Positions 1 through 7,035 of a stretch of DNA of 28,719 bases are shown here, one piece after another. Origin of the DNA: JAVVHH01 sp964235765 (lineage in GTDB: Bacteria > Pseudomonadota > Alphaproteobacteria > Acetobacterales > Acetobacteraceae); the NCBI GenBank assembly GCA_964235765.1, contig CAXSDH010000050.1:1-28719 (forward strand), given 5' to 3'. The position numbers and the translations under genes were made by a program. Position 1 is the stretch's first letter. Every line of letters starts with the position of its first letter. A model generated the notes under the pieces. The model did not search any database and was not told the origin of the DNA. It was given only the letters and a program-made list of their open reading frames with translations.

Positions 1-133
1 GGTCGATGATGTGGACCTGGTTGCGGATGCCGAAGATGTACGGCCCCATGCGCGGGTTCCAGCGGCGGGTGTGGTGGCCGAAATGCACGCCGGCTTCCAG
101 CAACTGACGAAGGGTAAAGTCGGGCATCGCCAT
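1..133 (-). CDS. rpsB: 30S ribosomal protein S2, N-terminal part (runs off the window)
   Basis: The minus strand reads MAMPDFTLRQLLEAGVHFGH and continues with HTRRWNPRMGPYIFG and IRNQVHIID, the highly conserved N-terminus of S2, a protein of the small ribosomal subunit needed for translation initiation. Only the first 44 codons are inside the window. The ATG at 133 is preceded by a purine-rich ribosome binding site (GGAAAGGA, about 143-150) at good spacing. A second in-frame ATG at 127 is possible but closer than usual to that site. In most bacteria tsf follows rpsB, so it would be expected beyond the left edge. Identification is secure; it is partial only because the window ends. Confidence 0.96.
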   Translation of the reverse strand, partial: MAMPDFTLRQLLEAGVHFGHHTRRWNPRMGPYIFGIRNQVHIID

Positions 134-166
134 TGGGGCGTGTCCTTTCCTGCTATCCGGTTGATC

Positions 167-213
167 CTCGGCGGGACCGAGCCTTGCGGCACCGGAACCG
201 GGATTGACCCCGG
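167..213 (-). promoter_or_regulatory. Two small inverted repeats in the rpsB leader
   Basis: In the 101-base interval between the aldolase gene and rpsB there are two perfect 5-bp stems: CTCGG/CCGAG at 167-181 (5-base loop) and CCGGG/CCCGG at 198-213 (6-base loop). In the rpsB transcript both would lie upstream of the ribosome binding site. No T-tract follows either, so they are not obvious terminators. S2 controls its own messenger through leader structure in some proteobacteria, so a regulatory leader is possible, but short GC stems arise easily in a genome of this composition. Confidence 0.25.
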
Positions 214-234
214 GAAAGGCGCCCCGCCTGTGAA

Positions 235-987
235 TTACCCGCGGTGATCGCGGGCGGGCGCGGTATGGCGGATTGGGAGCGGGATGGCAATAGCTGCGGC
301 CTTGCGCGCGAGATAGGCGAAATTGACGGTGAACTGCTCCGGGCTCATCAGCTTCGCCTTCAGCCGGGCCACGTCGTCGGGGGGGAACTCCCAGCCGTCC
401 CCGCCGGCCGCGGCGGCCAGGAGCTGGACGCGGGCGGCCTCCTCCAGCATCACGCAGAGCACGACCGCCTGTTCCAGGCTGGGTCCGGTCATGGTCACGC
501 CGTGGCTGCGCATCAGCACGGCGTGGTGGGACCCGAGGCACGCCGCCAGGCTGCGGCCCATGGCCTGGGTGCGGATCAGGTCCATGGTCTCGGTGTAGAC
601 GGGCAGCGCGTCCGTGAACATCGCGCCGCCCTGGCTCGAGGGGCGCATCTCCTGCCCGGTGGCCGACAAGGCCACGGTGTGGGTGGGGTGGGTGTGGATG
701 ACCGCGTTCACGTCCGGCCGGGCGCGGAAGATCTCGGAATGGATGAACCGCTCGCTGTGCGGCCGCGCCGTGCCGGCGACCAGCACCCCCTCGAGATCGA
801 AGGTCAGGATGTTGGCGGGCGTGATCTCGTCGAAGCCGATGCTGTGCGCCTTCATCAGGAAGTGCTCCGGCCGGCCCGGGACCCGGAGGGAGACGTGGCC
901 GCGGGTCATGTCGCCATGGCCTTGATGGTCGAGGATGCGCCCGGCATCGACGATCGATTGAACGGCGGCCGACCATGGTTCAGACAT
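235..987 (-). CDS. Class II aldolase/adducin family protein
   Basis: A 250-residue cytosolic protein spanning the full class II aldolase fold. The zinc site of the fuculose-1-phosphate aldolase family is visible: SE at 78-79 (likely the catalytic Glu), His98 and His100 in HTHPTH, 19 residues later as in the family, and His162 in SHGV. The family cleaves or decarboxylates sugar phosphates or related hydroxy acids; the actual substrate cannot be told. The frame is open further upstream, but the ATG at 987 is chosen because GGAGG lies 11 bases before it and the longer version would run towards the divergent hemA leader. rpsB follows on the same strand after 101 bases and hemA is divergent. Family is certain, function general. 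Confidence 0.88.
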   Translation of the reverse strand: MSEPWSAAVQSIVDAGRILDHQGHGDMTRGHVSLRVPGRPEHFLMKAHSIGFDEITPANILTFDLEGVLVAGTARPHSERFIHSEIFRARPDVNAVIHTHPTHTVALSATGQEMRPSSQGGAMFTDALPVYTETMDLIRTQAMGRSLAACLGSHHAVLMRSHGVTMTGPSLEQAVVLCVMLEEAARVQLLAAAAGGDGWEFPPDDVARLKAKLMSPEQFTVNFAYLARKAAAIAIPLPIRHTAPARDHRG

Positions 988-1042
988 CGACCGTCCCGCC
1001 TCCAAATGATGACCCGGGCACACTAGATGCCAAACCATGCGC

Positions 1043-1065
1043 CCTGCAAAAGCCGGCTTTGCAGG
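1043..1065 (+). promoter_or_regulatory. Near-perfect inverted repeat in the hemA leader
   Basis: CCTGCAAA (1043-1050) and TTTGCAGG (1058-1065) are exact reverse complements around a 7-base centre (AGCCGGC). The element ends 20 bases before the hemA ATG and 8 bases before its ribosome binding site. As RNA it forms an 8-bp stem with a 7-base loop. As DNA it has the dyad symmetry of a dimeric repressor operator. It could be an iron-, heme- or metal-responsive operator for hemA or a leader hairpin; the sequence alone does not say which. No T-tract follows, so a terminator is unlikely. Confidence 0.55.
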
Positions 1066-1085
1066 ACCGCGACGGGGAGCGAGCC

Positions 1086-2297
1086 ATGAACTACGAAGCC
1101 TTCTTCCGTGGGGAACTCGAGGAACTGCGGCGGGAGGGTAATTACCGGGTGTTCGCCGACCTGCAGCGCCGGGCCGGGCAGTTTCCGCGTGCGACCCACA
1201 TCCGGGACCGCCACCGCCGCGAGGTCACCGTCTGGTGCTCGAACGACTATCTCGGCATGGGGCAGCACCCGGTCGTGCTGGCGGCGATGCACGAGGCGCT
1301 CGACCGCTGCGGCGCCGGGGCCGGCGGCACCCGCAACATCTCGGGGACCAACCACTACCACGTGCTGCTGGAAGAGGAGCTGGCCGACCTGCACCGCACG
1401 GAGGCGGCCCTGCTGTTCAACTCCGGCTACATGGCCAACTGGGCGGCGCTCAGCACGCTCGCCGGCCGCATGCCGGGCTGCGTCGTGCTCTCGGATGCGC
1501 ACAACCATGCCTCGATGATCGAGGGCATCCGGCACAGCCGGGCCGAGAAGCTGGTGTTCGCCCATAACGACCCGGCCGACCTCGACCGCAAGCTGTCCCG
1601 CCTCGCCCCGGGCGCGCCGAAGCTGATCGCCTTCGAGTCCGTCTATTCGATGGACGGCGACATCGCACCGATCGGCGAGATTTGCGAGGTGGCAGAGGCG
1701 CACGGGGCCATGACCTACCTCGATGAGGTGCATGCGGTCGGCCTGTACGGCCCGCGGGGCGGCGGCATCGCCGAACGCGACGGCCTCGCCCACCGGATCA
1801 GCGTGATCGAGGGCACGCTGGCCAAGGGGTTCGGCGTGGTCGGCGGCTACATCGCGGGCTCGGCGGCGCTGTGCGATTTCGTGCGCAGCTACGCCTCGGG
1901 GTTCATCTTCACGACCGCCCTGCCCCCTTCCGTGGCCGCCGGCGCGCTGGCCAGCGTCCGCCACCTCAAGGCCAGCTCGTCGGAGCGGGCGCAGCAGCAG
2001 CATAACGTCGCCGTCCTGCGCCGCGCGCTCGATGCGGCCGGGCTGCCGCACGCCGGCAACCCGAGCCACATCGTGCCGGTGATGGTCGGCGACCCCGTGC
2101 AATGCAAGCGGGTGGGCGACCTCTTGCTCGACGAGCACGGCATCTATGTGCAGCCGATCAACTACCCCACGGTCCCGCGCGGGACCGAACGCCTGCGGAT
2201 CACGCCCTCGCCGCTGCACACGGACGCCGAGGTGCGGCACCTCGTCGGCGCACTATCGGACGTGTGGTCGACGCTGAGTTTGCAGCGGGCGGCTTAG
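1086..2297 (+). CDS. hemA: 5-aminolevulinate synthase
   Basis: This PLP enzyme condenses glycine with succinyl-CoA to 5-aminolevulinate, the first committed step of tetrapyrrole synthesis by the C4 (Shemin) route typical of Alphaproteobacteria. The product is 403 residues, the usual length. Visible landmarks are the N-terminal MNYEAFF, VWCSNDYLGMG at 49-59, GGTRNISGTNHYH at 80-92, the cofactor motif DEVHAVG at 213-219 and the Schiff-base lysine Lys247 in GTLAKGFG. The ATG at 1086 is chosen because GGGGAG lies just upstream and the protein then starts as its relatives do; earlier in-frame starts overlap the divergent aldolase. The gene ends head-to-head with the cytochrome gene, sharing stop-codon bases. 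A strong inverted repeat lies just upstream. GlyA-like acyltransferases such as KBL are related, but the motifs fit ALAS. Confidence 0.96.
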   Translation: MNYEAFFRGELEELRREGNYRVFADLQRRAGQFPRATHIRDRHRREVTVWCSNDYLGMGQHPVVLAAMHEALDRCGAGAGGTRNISGTNHYHVLLEEELADLHRTEAALLFNSGYMANWAALSTLAGRMPGCVVLSDAHNHASMIEGIRHSRAEKLVFAHNDPADLDRKLSRLAPGAPKLIAFESVYSMDGDIAPIGEICEVAEAHGAMTYLDEVHAVGLYGPRGGGIAERDGLAHRISVIEGTLAKGFGVVGGYIAGSAALCDFVRSYASGFIFTTALPPSVAAGALASVRHLKASSSERAQQQHNVAVLRRALDAAGLPHAGNPSHIVPVMVGDPVQCKRVGDLLLDEHGIYVQPINYPTVPRGTERLRITPSPLHTDAEVRHLVGALSDVWSTLSLQRAA

Positions 2298-2899
2298 CGG
2301 GTTGCGCCCGGGGCCGCAGGCGGTGCGCCGGCTGGGGCTGCGGCGGGCTGCGCGGCAACATCCGGCTTCGGTTCCGGGTTGGCGGCCAGGGTGCGGAGAT
2401 ACTCGATGATGTCGGCACGCTTCTTCGGATCGGGCAGGCCGGCATAGCTCATCTTGGTCCCGGGCGCGTAGGCGTTGGGCTTCAGCAGCCAGGCACTCAA
2501 CTCATCATAGGTCCAGGGCCCCGGCTTAGCCTTCAGCGAAGCCGAATAGGCGTAGCCCGGCATATGCCCGTGCGGCGCGCCGATCACGCCGTAGAGGTTC
2601 GGGCCCACGCCGGACTTGCCGCCCTCGTTGAAGCTGTGGCACGCGACGCAGCCCTGCGCCTTCACGCCCGCTTCGCCCCTGCTCGCCTCGGCCGAGGCGA
2701 GCAGGACGGCGATCGGCGGCTCCGGCGCGGCGGAAGCGCCGCCGGTGGCCAGGTTGGCCTCCGGCACGTCGATCTTGATCGCCGGATGTTCGAGCTGGTG
2801 CGGGTGGACGAGCACGTTGCCCAGCACGCCCGCGCCGACGAAGGCGATGCCCGCCAGCAGAACGGCCGCGCAGGCCTTGTTGAGTTCCAGGCTATCCAT
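2294..2899 (-). CDS. Membrane-anchored cytochrome c (CycM/c552-like)
   Basis: A 201-residue class I cytochrome c. Residues 10-31 form one uncleaved membrane helix, followed by a flexible periplasmic linker. The heme-binding motif CVACH is at 84-88, and Met150 in GTKMSYAG is the likely sixth ligand. The last 25 residues are a Pro/Ala-rich tail. This architecture matches CycM-type cytochromes, which carry electrons from the bc1 complex to the aa3 oxidase in Alphaproteobacteria. The ATG at 2899 has GGAG 10 bases upstream; the longer frame has no such site. The TAA at 2294-2296 overlaps the hemA TAG at 2295-2297, so the two transcripts are convergent and complementary at their ends. A candidate promoter with a tandem duplication lies upstream. 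Confidence 0.88.
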   Translation of the reverse strand: MDSLELNKACAAVLLAGIAFVGAGVLGNVLVHPHQLEHPAIKIDVPEANLATGGASAAPEPPIAVLLASAEASRGEAGVKAQGCVACHSFNEGGKSGVGPNLYGVIGAPHGHMPGYAYSASLKAKPGPWTYDELSAWLLKPNAYAPGTKMSYAGLPDPKKRADIIEYLRTLAANPEPKPDVAAQPAAAPAGAPPAAPGATR

Positions 2900-2939
2900 A
2901 CGCCGCTGTCTCCACTCGCTCGGTCCGCCGATGCTCTGC

Positions 2940-2975
2940 ACATGGCGGCAGAAAAGCACATGGCGGCAGAAAAGC
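2940..2975. repeat. Exact 18-bp tandem duplication upstream of the cytochrome c gene
   Basis: Two perfect head-to-tail copies of an 18-base unit (2940-2957 and 2958-2975; the unit contains ATGGCGGCAGAAAAG). They lie 41-76 bases before the cytochrome ATG on the minus strand, inside the interval holding its likely promoter. The duplication is not in any recognised gene. Confidence 0.9.
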
Positions 2976-2985
2976 GTGCTGTCAA
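2957..2985 (-). promoter_or_regulatory. Candidate sigma70-type promoter for the cytochrome c gene
   Basis: On the minus strand a perfect TTGACA (2985-2980) is followed after 17 bases by CATGTG (2962-2957), a weak -10 element. Alphaproteobacterial -10 boxes are often poorly conserved. The spacer and -10 lie in one copy of the 18-bp tandem duplication; the second copy would fall around the transcription start. Placement is inferred from consensus only. Confidence 0.4.
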
Positions 2986-3015
2986 CGACGCGCCGAGGGG
3001 CTGGGTTGCCCTCGC

Positions 3016-4161
3016 CTAGATGGCGCGGACCCGGCCGCCCCAGAACGCGATTGCGGCCACCGCGGCGATCGGCAAGCCCAACGTGGCGCGCAGCCCCAGC
3101 AGGTCGGCCAGCAGCCCGATCACCGGCGGCCCCAGCAGGAAACCCGCATAGCCGAGCGTGGCGACCACGGCGACGCCCGTGCTGGCGGCAGCCCCGGCGC
3201 GGCCGGCAGCCGAGAACAGCACCGGCGCCATGTTCGCCGCCCCCAACCCGACCAGCGCGAACCCGGCCGCGGCAGCCCAGGGCAGCGCGATCGCCAGCGC
3301 GAATCCCGAAGCGGCCAGCGCGGCGCCGGCCCGCAGCACGGCGGCCGGGCCGAAGCGCCGGACCACGAGGTCACCAGCCAACCGGCCCACGATCATGGTC
3401 GTCGAGAACGCGGCGAACCCGCTGGTGGCCGCCGCGCCGGAGAGCCCGGCCACCTGGGCGAGAAACACGCCGGACCAGTCGGCCACCGCGCCCTCGGTCA
3501 TGAACGCGAGGGCGCAGAGCAGGCCGAACCCCACCAGCGCCCAGCCGGGCCACGCGATGCCGCCCCGGGCAGCGGGGACGGCCACGGCCGCATCCCGGTC
3601 CAGCACGGCATGCGCCGCCATCAGGGCCACGATCAGCCCCGATGTCGCCAGCAAGCCGCCCAGCACGCCGAAGCCCACAAGGTCCATCCCGGCGACCACG
3701 CCAGCGCCCATCAAGGCGCCGAGGCTGAACGCCGCATGGAACGACGACATGATCGCCCGGCCGCTCGCCCGCTCGACCTCGGAGGCGCGCGCGTTCATGC
3801 ACACGTCCGTGGCCCCGCTGCAGGCGCCGAGCAGCAGCAGCGAGGCGGCCAGCAGCACCAACCCGCCCGCCAAGCCCGGCAGCGGCAGCGAGGCCGCCTG
3901 CAGCAGCCCGCCGATCGTCAGCAGATGCGGCGTCCGGCGAGCGCCCAGCCAACCCGCGAGCGGCATCGCCACCACGGCGCCGAGCCCCAAGGCGAGCAGC
4001 GCGCCGCCGAGTGCGGTGCCCGACAGGCCCAGCGCCTGCTTGACGGCCGGGATGCTCGCCGCCCAGGCGCCGAAGCCGGAGCCGTTGGCGAGGAACACCA
4101 GCGTCACGCCCAGGCGGGCCGAACCTTGCGCGGCGCCCGGTCCTTCGGCGGGCCGCAACAA
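3016..4161 (-). CDS. MFS transporter, YbjJ-like
   Basis: An approximately 381-residue inner-membrane protein made almost wholly of Ala/Gly/Leu-rich membrane helices, with about twelve segments. The stretch DVCMNARASEVER followed by GRAIMSSFHAAFSLGA is characteristic of the YbjJ group of major facilitator carriers. Substrates of this group are poorly defined; it is probably an exporter. No ATG exists at the N-terminus. A TTG at 4161, four bases after the end of the aldo/keto reductase gene, gives a plausible short cytoplasmic leader; a TTG at 4158 or the GTG that begins VTLVFLANGSG are alternatives. It is the last gene of the minus-strand run, so translation is probably coupled to the gene before it. 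Confidence 0.85.
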   Translation of the reverse strand: MLRPAEGPGAAQGSARLGVTLVFLANGSGFGAWAASIPAVKQALGLSGTALGGALLALGLGAVVAMPLAGWLGARRTPHLLTIGGLLQAASLPLPGLAGGLVLLAASLLLLGACSGATDVCMNARASEVERASGRAIMSSFHAAFSLGALMGAGVVAGMDLVGFGVLGGLLATSGLIVALMAAHAVLDRDAAVAVPAARGGIAWPGWALVGFGLLCALAFMTEGAVADWSGVFLAQVAGLSGAAATSGFAAFSTTMIVGRLAGDLVVRRFGPAAVLRAGAALAASGFALAIALPWAAAAGFALVGLGAANMAPVLFSAAGRAGAAASTGVAVVATLGYAGFLLGPPVIGLLADLLGLRATLGLPIAAVAAIAFWGGRVRAI

Positions 4162-4165
4162 GCCC

Positions 4166-4993
4166 CTAGCCCGCGCGGTCCCAGACCGGCGCCCAGCCGG
4201 GGTTCACGAAGCGGCTGGTCTTGGGCAGCATCGAGATCGCGGCCCGGTCCGTATCGTCCAGCTCGATCCGCAGGGCGTCCAGGTTGGCCTGCTGGCTCTC
4301 CTTGCGGCTGGCCTTCGGGATGGCGGCGACCCCTGGCTGGTCCAGCAGCCATTTCAGGGCCACCTGCGCCGGCGTCGCCCGGTGCTTCTGGGCGATGGCC
4401 TGCAGCTCCTCGTGCTCCGCCAGCCGGCCCTGGGCCAGCGGCGCATAGGCCGAGACCGCCACGCCCTGCGCCTGGGCGTAGCCGACCAGCTCGCTCTGGC
4501 CGAGCAGGACGTGGTACTCGAACTGGTTGCAGGCCACCGGCGCGCCGACCTCCTCCACCGCGCGGCGCAGCAGGGCTACGGGGAAGTTGGACACGCCGAT
4601 CGCCCGCGCGAGCCCGCGCTCCTTCACCTGCATCAGGTTGTGGATGGCGTCCGGCAGGTCCATCTCGGCCGAGGGCCAGTGTATCAGGTACAGATCCACG
4701 TAGTCCGTCCGCAGCTTTTGCAGGCTGGCGTCGATCGAGCGCTGCATGGCGTCCGCGCCGAGGTTCTCCCACCACACCTTCGTCGTCAGGTGGATGTCGG
4801 CCCGGGCGACGCCGCCATTGGCCAGCGCCTCCCCGACCGCCTCCTCGTTGCCGTACATCTCGGCGGTGTCGATGTGGCGGTAGCCGAGGCCGAGCGCCTG
4901 CTGCACCGCCTGGGCGCATTCCGGGCCTTTCATCCGCCAGGTGCCCAGCCCAAGCTTAGGCATCCGCATGCCTTGCGCGGTGATCAGTTCCAT
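4166..4993 (-). CDS. Aldo/keto reductase (2,5-diketo-D-gluconate reductase-like)
   Basis: A 275-residue NADPH-dependent oxidoreductase with a TIM-barrel fold that reduces aldehydes or ketones to alcohols. The catalytic tetrad is complete: Asp42 and Tyr47 in RHIDTAEMYGNE, Lys72 in LTTKVWW and His105 in DLYLIHWP. GVSNF follows, and IPKASRKESQQAN near the C-terminus is the cofactor 2'-phosphate binding loop. The short length and the spacing of motifs fit the bacterial DkgA/DkgB branch. The ATG at 4993 has AGGAAGG five bases upstream, lying partly over the end of the WD40 gene. The true substrate is unknown; general carbonyl detoxification would suit the nearby glutathione transferase and glyoxalase-like genes. 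Confidence 0.92.
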   Translation of the reverse strand: MELITAQGMRMPKLGLGTWRMKGPECAQAVQQALGLGYRHIDTAEMYGNEEAVGEALANGGVARADIHLTTKVWWENLGADAMQRSIDASLQKLRTDYVDLYLIHWPSAEMDLPDAIHNLMQVKERGLARAIGVSNFPVALLRRAVEEVGAPVACNQFEYHVLLGQSELVGYAQAQGVAVSAYAPLAQGRLAEHEELQAIAQKHRATPAQVALKWLLDQPGVAAIPKASRKESQQANLDALRIELDDTDRAAISMLPKTSRFVNPGWAPVWDRAG

Positions 4994-5004
4994 CAGACCT
5001 TCCT

Positions 5005-6060
5005 TCAGCGTTGGGAGAGATCGAACAGCGCCGCAAACCCCGTCTCGGTTCCGAACGCCAGGCGCGTGCCTTCCGGCGACCAGGCCAGGGCGGAAACCGG
5101 CCCGCGGCCCGGCGCTGCCACCTGCAGGATGCGCTCGCTCGCCACGTCGGCGATCACCACCAGGCCGTCGGAGAACCCGGCCGCCACCATGTCCTGCAGC
5201 GGATTGAAGGCCACCCGCGTGCAGGTGACGCCGTCGCCGCCCGCCAGTTCGGTCGGCGCCTTGCCCATGGGGCCGCCGCCGAAGAACGGCCATAGCACCA
5301 CGCTCTCCGCGCCCGAGGAGGCGAGCCACCTGCCGCTGCGGCTGAACGAGAGGCTTTCGGTTTTGCTCGGGTATCCGCTCATGCGCATGTGCTGCCCATC
5401 GGCAAGCCGCCAGCCGTGCAGCGCGTTCTCCTGCATGGCGGTCACCACGGCGTCGCCGGCGGGGTGCAGCGCCACGCCGACATGGCTGCCCTTCCACTCC
5501 ATGCGGCGCGGCGTGTCGGTCTTGGCCGCGACGAACCACAGGCTGCAACCGTTGTAGTGCGAGGCCGCGACCCGCTTGCCCTTGCCGTCGAGCGCGAGGC
5601 CGGTGACGGTCGAGGGGTGTTCCAGGCTCTTCAGCCGCTCGCCGCCGGGCTGGAACAGGTGCACGTTGCGGCCGACGGCGCAGGCCAGCACCGCCGACTT
5701 CCCGTCGGCGAAGGCGGCGACCTGCTCGACCCATTTGGAACCGAATGCGCCGATCTCGGCGACCGCGCCGTCCGCGCCCACGCGGCGGAACCCGCCATCG
5801 TCCCCGCCGGTCACCCAGCCGCCGACGCCATCGGCCGCCATGGCGAGCACGGCGCCGTCATGCACGGCCGCCTCCAGCCATTCGCCCGCGGCGGGCGCGA
5901 GATGGACGGCGCCGTTGCCGAGCGCGAAGGCGACGGCGCCCCCCGCCCCGAAGGCGGCAGACACCACGAACCCGTCCAGCTCACGCGTGGTCGCGCGCTC
6001 CCTGAGCAGCCGGTCCGGGAGAAGTTGGTCCGCGAGCGGTTGGTCCGGCGGCGAGCCCAT
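5005..6060 (-). CDS. WD40-repeat beta-propeller protein, partner of the CobW-type GTPase
   Basis: A 351-residue protein made of degenerate beta-propeller repeats of about 40 residues, for example VTGLALDGKGKRVAASHYNG, GVALHPAGDAVVTAMQE, LSFSRSGRWLASSG and ALAWSPEGTRLAFGTE. No signal peptide or membrane helix is seen, so it is probably cytosolic. Enzymatic motifs are absent; such propellers serve as protein-binding scaffolds. It starts four bases after the stop of the COG0523 GTPase gene, and I recall this pair recurring in Alphaproteobacteria, so a joint role in metal (zinc) delivery is a reasonable inference rather than something the sequence shows. The ATG at 6060 is the only good start. 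Confidence 0.82.
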   Translation of the reverse strand: MGSPPDQPLADQLLPDRLLRERATTRELDGFVVSAAFGAGGAVAFALGNGAVHLAPAAGEWLEAAVHDGAVLAMAADGVGGWVTGGDDGGFRRVGADGAVAEIGAFGSKWVEQVAAFADGKSAVLACAVGRNVHLFQPGGERLKSLEHPSTVTGLALDGKGKRVAASHYNGCSLWFVAAKTDTPRRMEWKGSHVGVALHPAGDAVVTAMQENALHGWRLADGQHMRMSGYPSKTESLSFSRSGRWLASSGAESVVLWPFFGGGPMGKAPTELAGGDGVTCTRVAFNPLQDMVAAGFSDGLVVIADVASERILQVAAPGRGPVSALAWSPEGTRLAFGTETGFAALFDLSQR

Positions 6061-6064
6061 GCCG

Positions 6065-7033
6065 CTAGGCCGGCGCCTGGCATGCCTCGAACCCGCGGCG
6101 CAGTTGCGGGCGGTTCAGCTTGCGGCCGATGAACACCAGCTTGGAGCGCCGCTCCGCGCCCGGCTTCCACGGGCCGATGAAGTCGCCGTCCGCAATCATG
6201 TGCACCGCCTGGAACGCGAAGCGTCGATCCTCGCCCTCATAGGCCAGGATGCCCTTGGTGCGCAGCAGGTCCTGCCCCTGCTCGGCCAGCAAGGCGCTGA
6301 TCCAGGCGTTGAACCGCTCGGGGTCGATCGGCCGGCCGACCTCGAAGCTCATGCTGGCGATGTCGTCGTTGTGCTCGTGCTCGCTGTCTTCGAGGAAGTC
6401 CGGCTCACGCTCCAGCACGCGGGCGAGGTCGAAGGCGCCCTGGTTCAGCACGTCGCCGACCGGCAGCGCGGCGCGGGTGGTGCGGTGGATGCGGGCGAAG
6501 CGGTTGATGGTGCGGATGCGGGCCTCGACGGCGTCGAGTTCCTCGGGCGTGACCAGGTCGGCCTTGTTCAGCACGATCACGTCGGCAAACGCGATCTGCT
6601 CCTCGGCCTCCGCGCTGTCGGCCAGGCGCGCCGGCAGGTTCTTGGCGTCCACCACGGTGACGATGGCGTCGAGCCGGGTGCGGGCGCGCACGCCGTCGTC
6701 GACGAAGAAGGTCTGGGCCACCGGCGCCGGGTTGGCCAGCCCGGTGGTCTCGATGATGATGCCGTCGAACCCGGCCCGGCGCTTCATCAGGCCGCCGACG
6801 ATGCGGATCAGGTCGCCGCGCACGGTGCAGCAGATGCAGCCGTTGTTCATCTCGAACACTTCCTCGTCCGCGTCCACCACGAGGTCGTTGTCCACGCCCA
6901 ACTCGCCGAACTCGTTGATCACGACCGCGTATTTCTTGCCATGGTTCTCGCTGAGGATGCGGTTGAGCAGGGTGGTCTTGCCCGCGCCGAGGTAGCCGGT
7001 CAGCACGGTGACGGGGATCTGCGTCTCGGACAT
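6065..7033 (-). CDS. CobW/COG0523 family GTPase, putative zinc metallochaperone
   Basis: A 322-residue G3E-family GTPase. Walker A is GYLGAGKTT at 13-21, the metal-binding CxCC is NGCICCTVR (Cys66, Cys68, Cys69), Walker B is IIIETTG, and the guanine-specificity motif is NKAD at 156-159. A His-containing linker, EHEHND (218-223), precedes the C-terminal CobW_C domain. COG0523 proteins deliver metal to client enzymes; members outside cobalamin operons are mostly linked to zinc, and no cobalamin genes are seen here. The ATG at 7033 has GAGG seven bases upstream, overlapping the end of the ligase gene. It is followed at once by the WD40 gene. No Zur site was recognised near it, as it sits inside an operon. 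Confidence 0.92.
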   Translation of the reverse strand: MSETQIPVTVLTGYLGAGKTTLLNRILSENHGKKYAVVINEFGELGVDNDLVVDADEEVFEMNNGCICCTVRGDLIRIVGGLMKRRAGFDGIIIETTGLANPAPVAQTFFVDDGVRARTRLDAIVTVVDAKNLPARLADSAEAEEQIAFADVIVLNKADLVTPEELDAVEARIRTINRFARIHRTTRAALPVGDVLNQGAFDLARVLEREPDFLEDSEHEHNDDIASMSFEVGRPIDPERFNAWISALLAEQGQDLLRTKGILAYEGEDRRFAFQAVHMIADGDFIGPWKPGAERRSKLVFIGRKLNRPQLRRGFEACQAPA

Positions 7034-7035
7034 GG

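Noticed and set aside
975..1085. An earlier hemA start at 975 adding 37 residues.
   Set aside because: It would overlap the divergent aldolase gene, has no ribosome binding site, and the added residues are not part of aminolevulinate synthase.
3158..5557. A 799-residue open frame on the plus strand opposite the MFS, reductase and WD40 genes.
   Set aside because: Its translation is Ala/Pro/Arg/Ser-rich without any motif, and it is antisense to three well-recognised genes. Long empty frames of this kind are expected at this GC content.
6065..7033. Cobalamin biosynthesis CobW proper.
   Set aside because: No cobalamin genes are present in the window; COG0523 members in other contexts are mostly linked to zinc.
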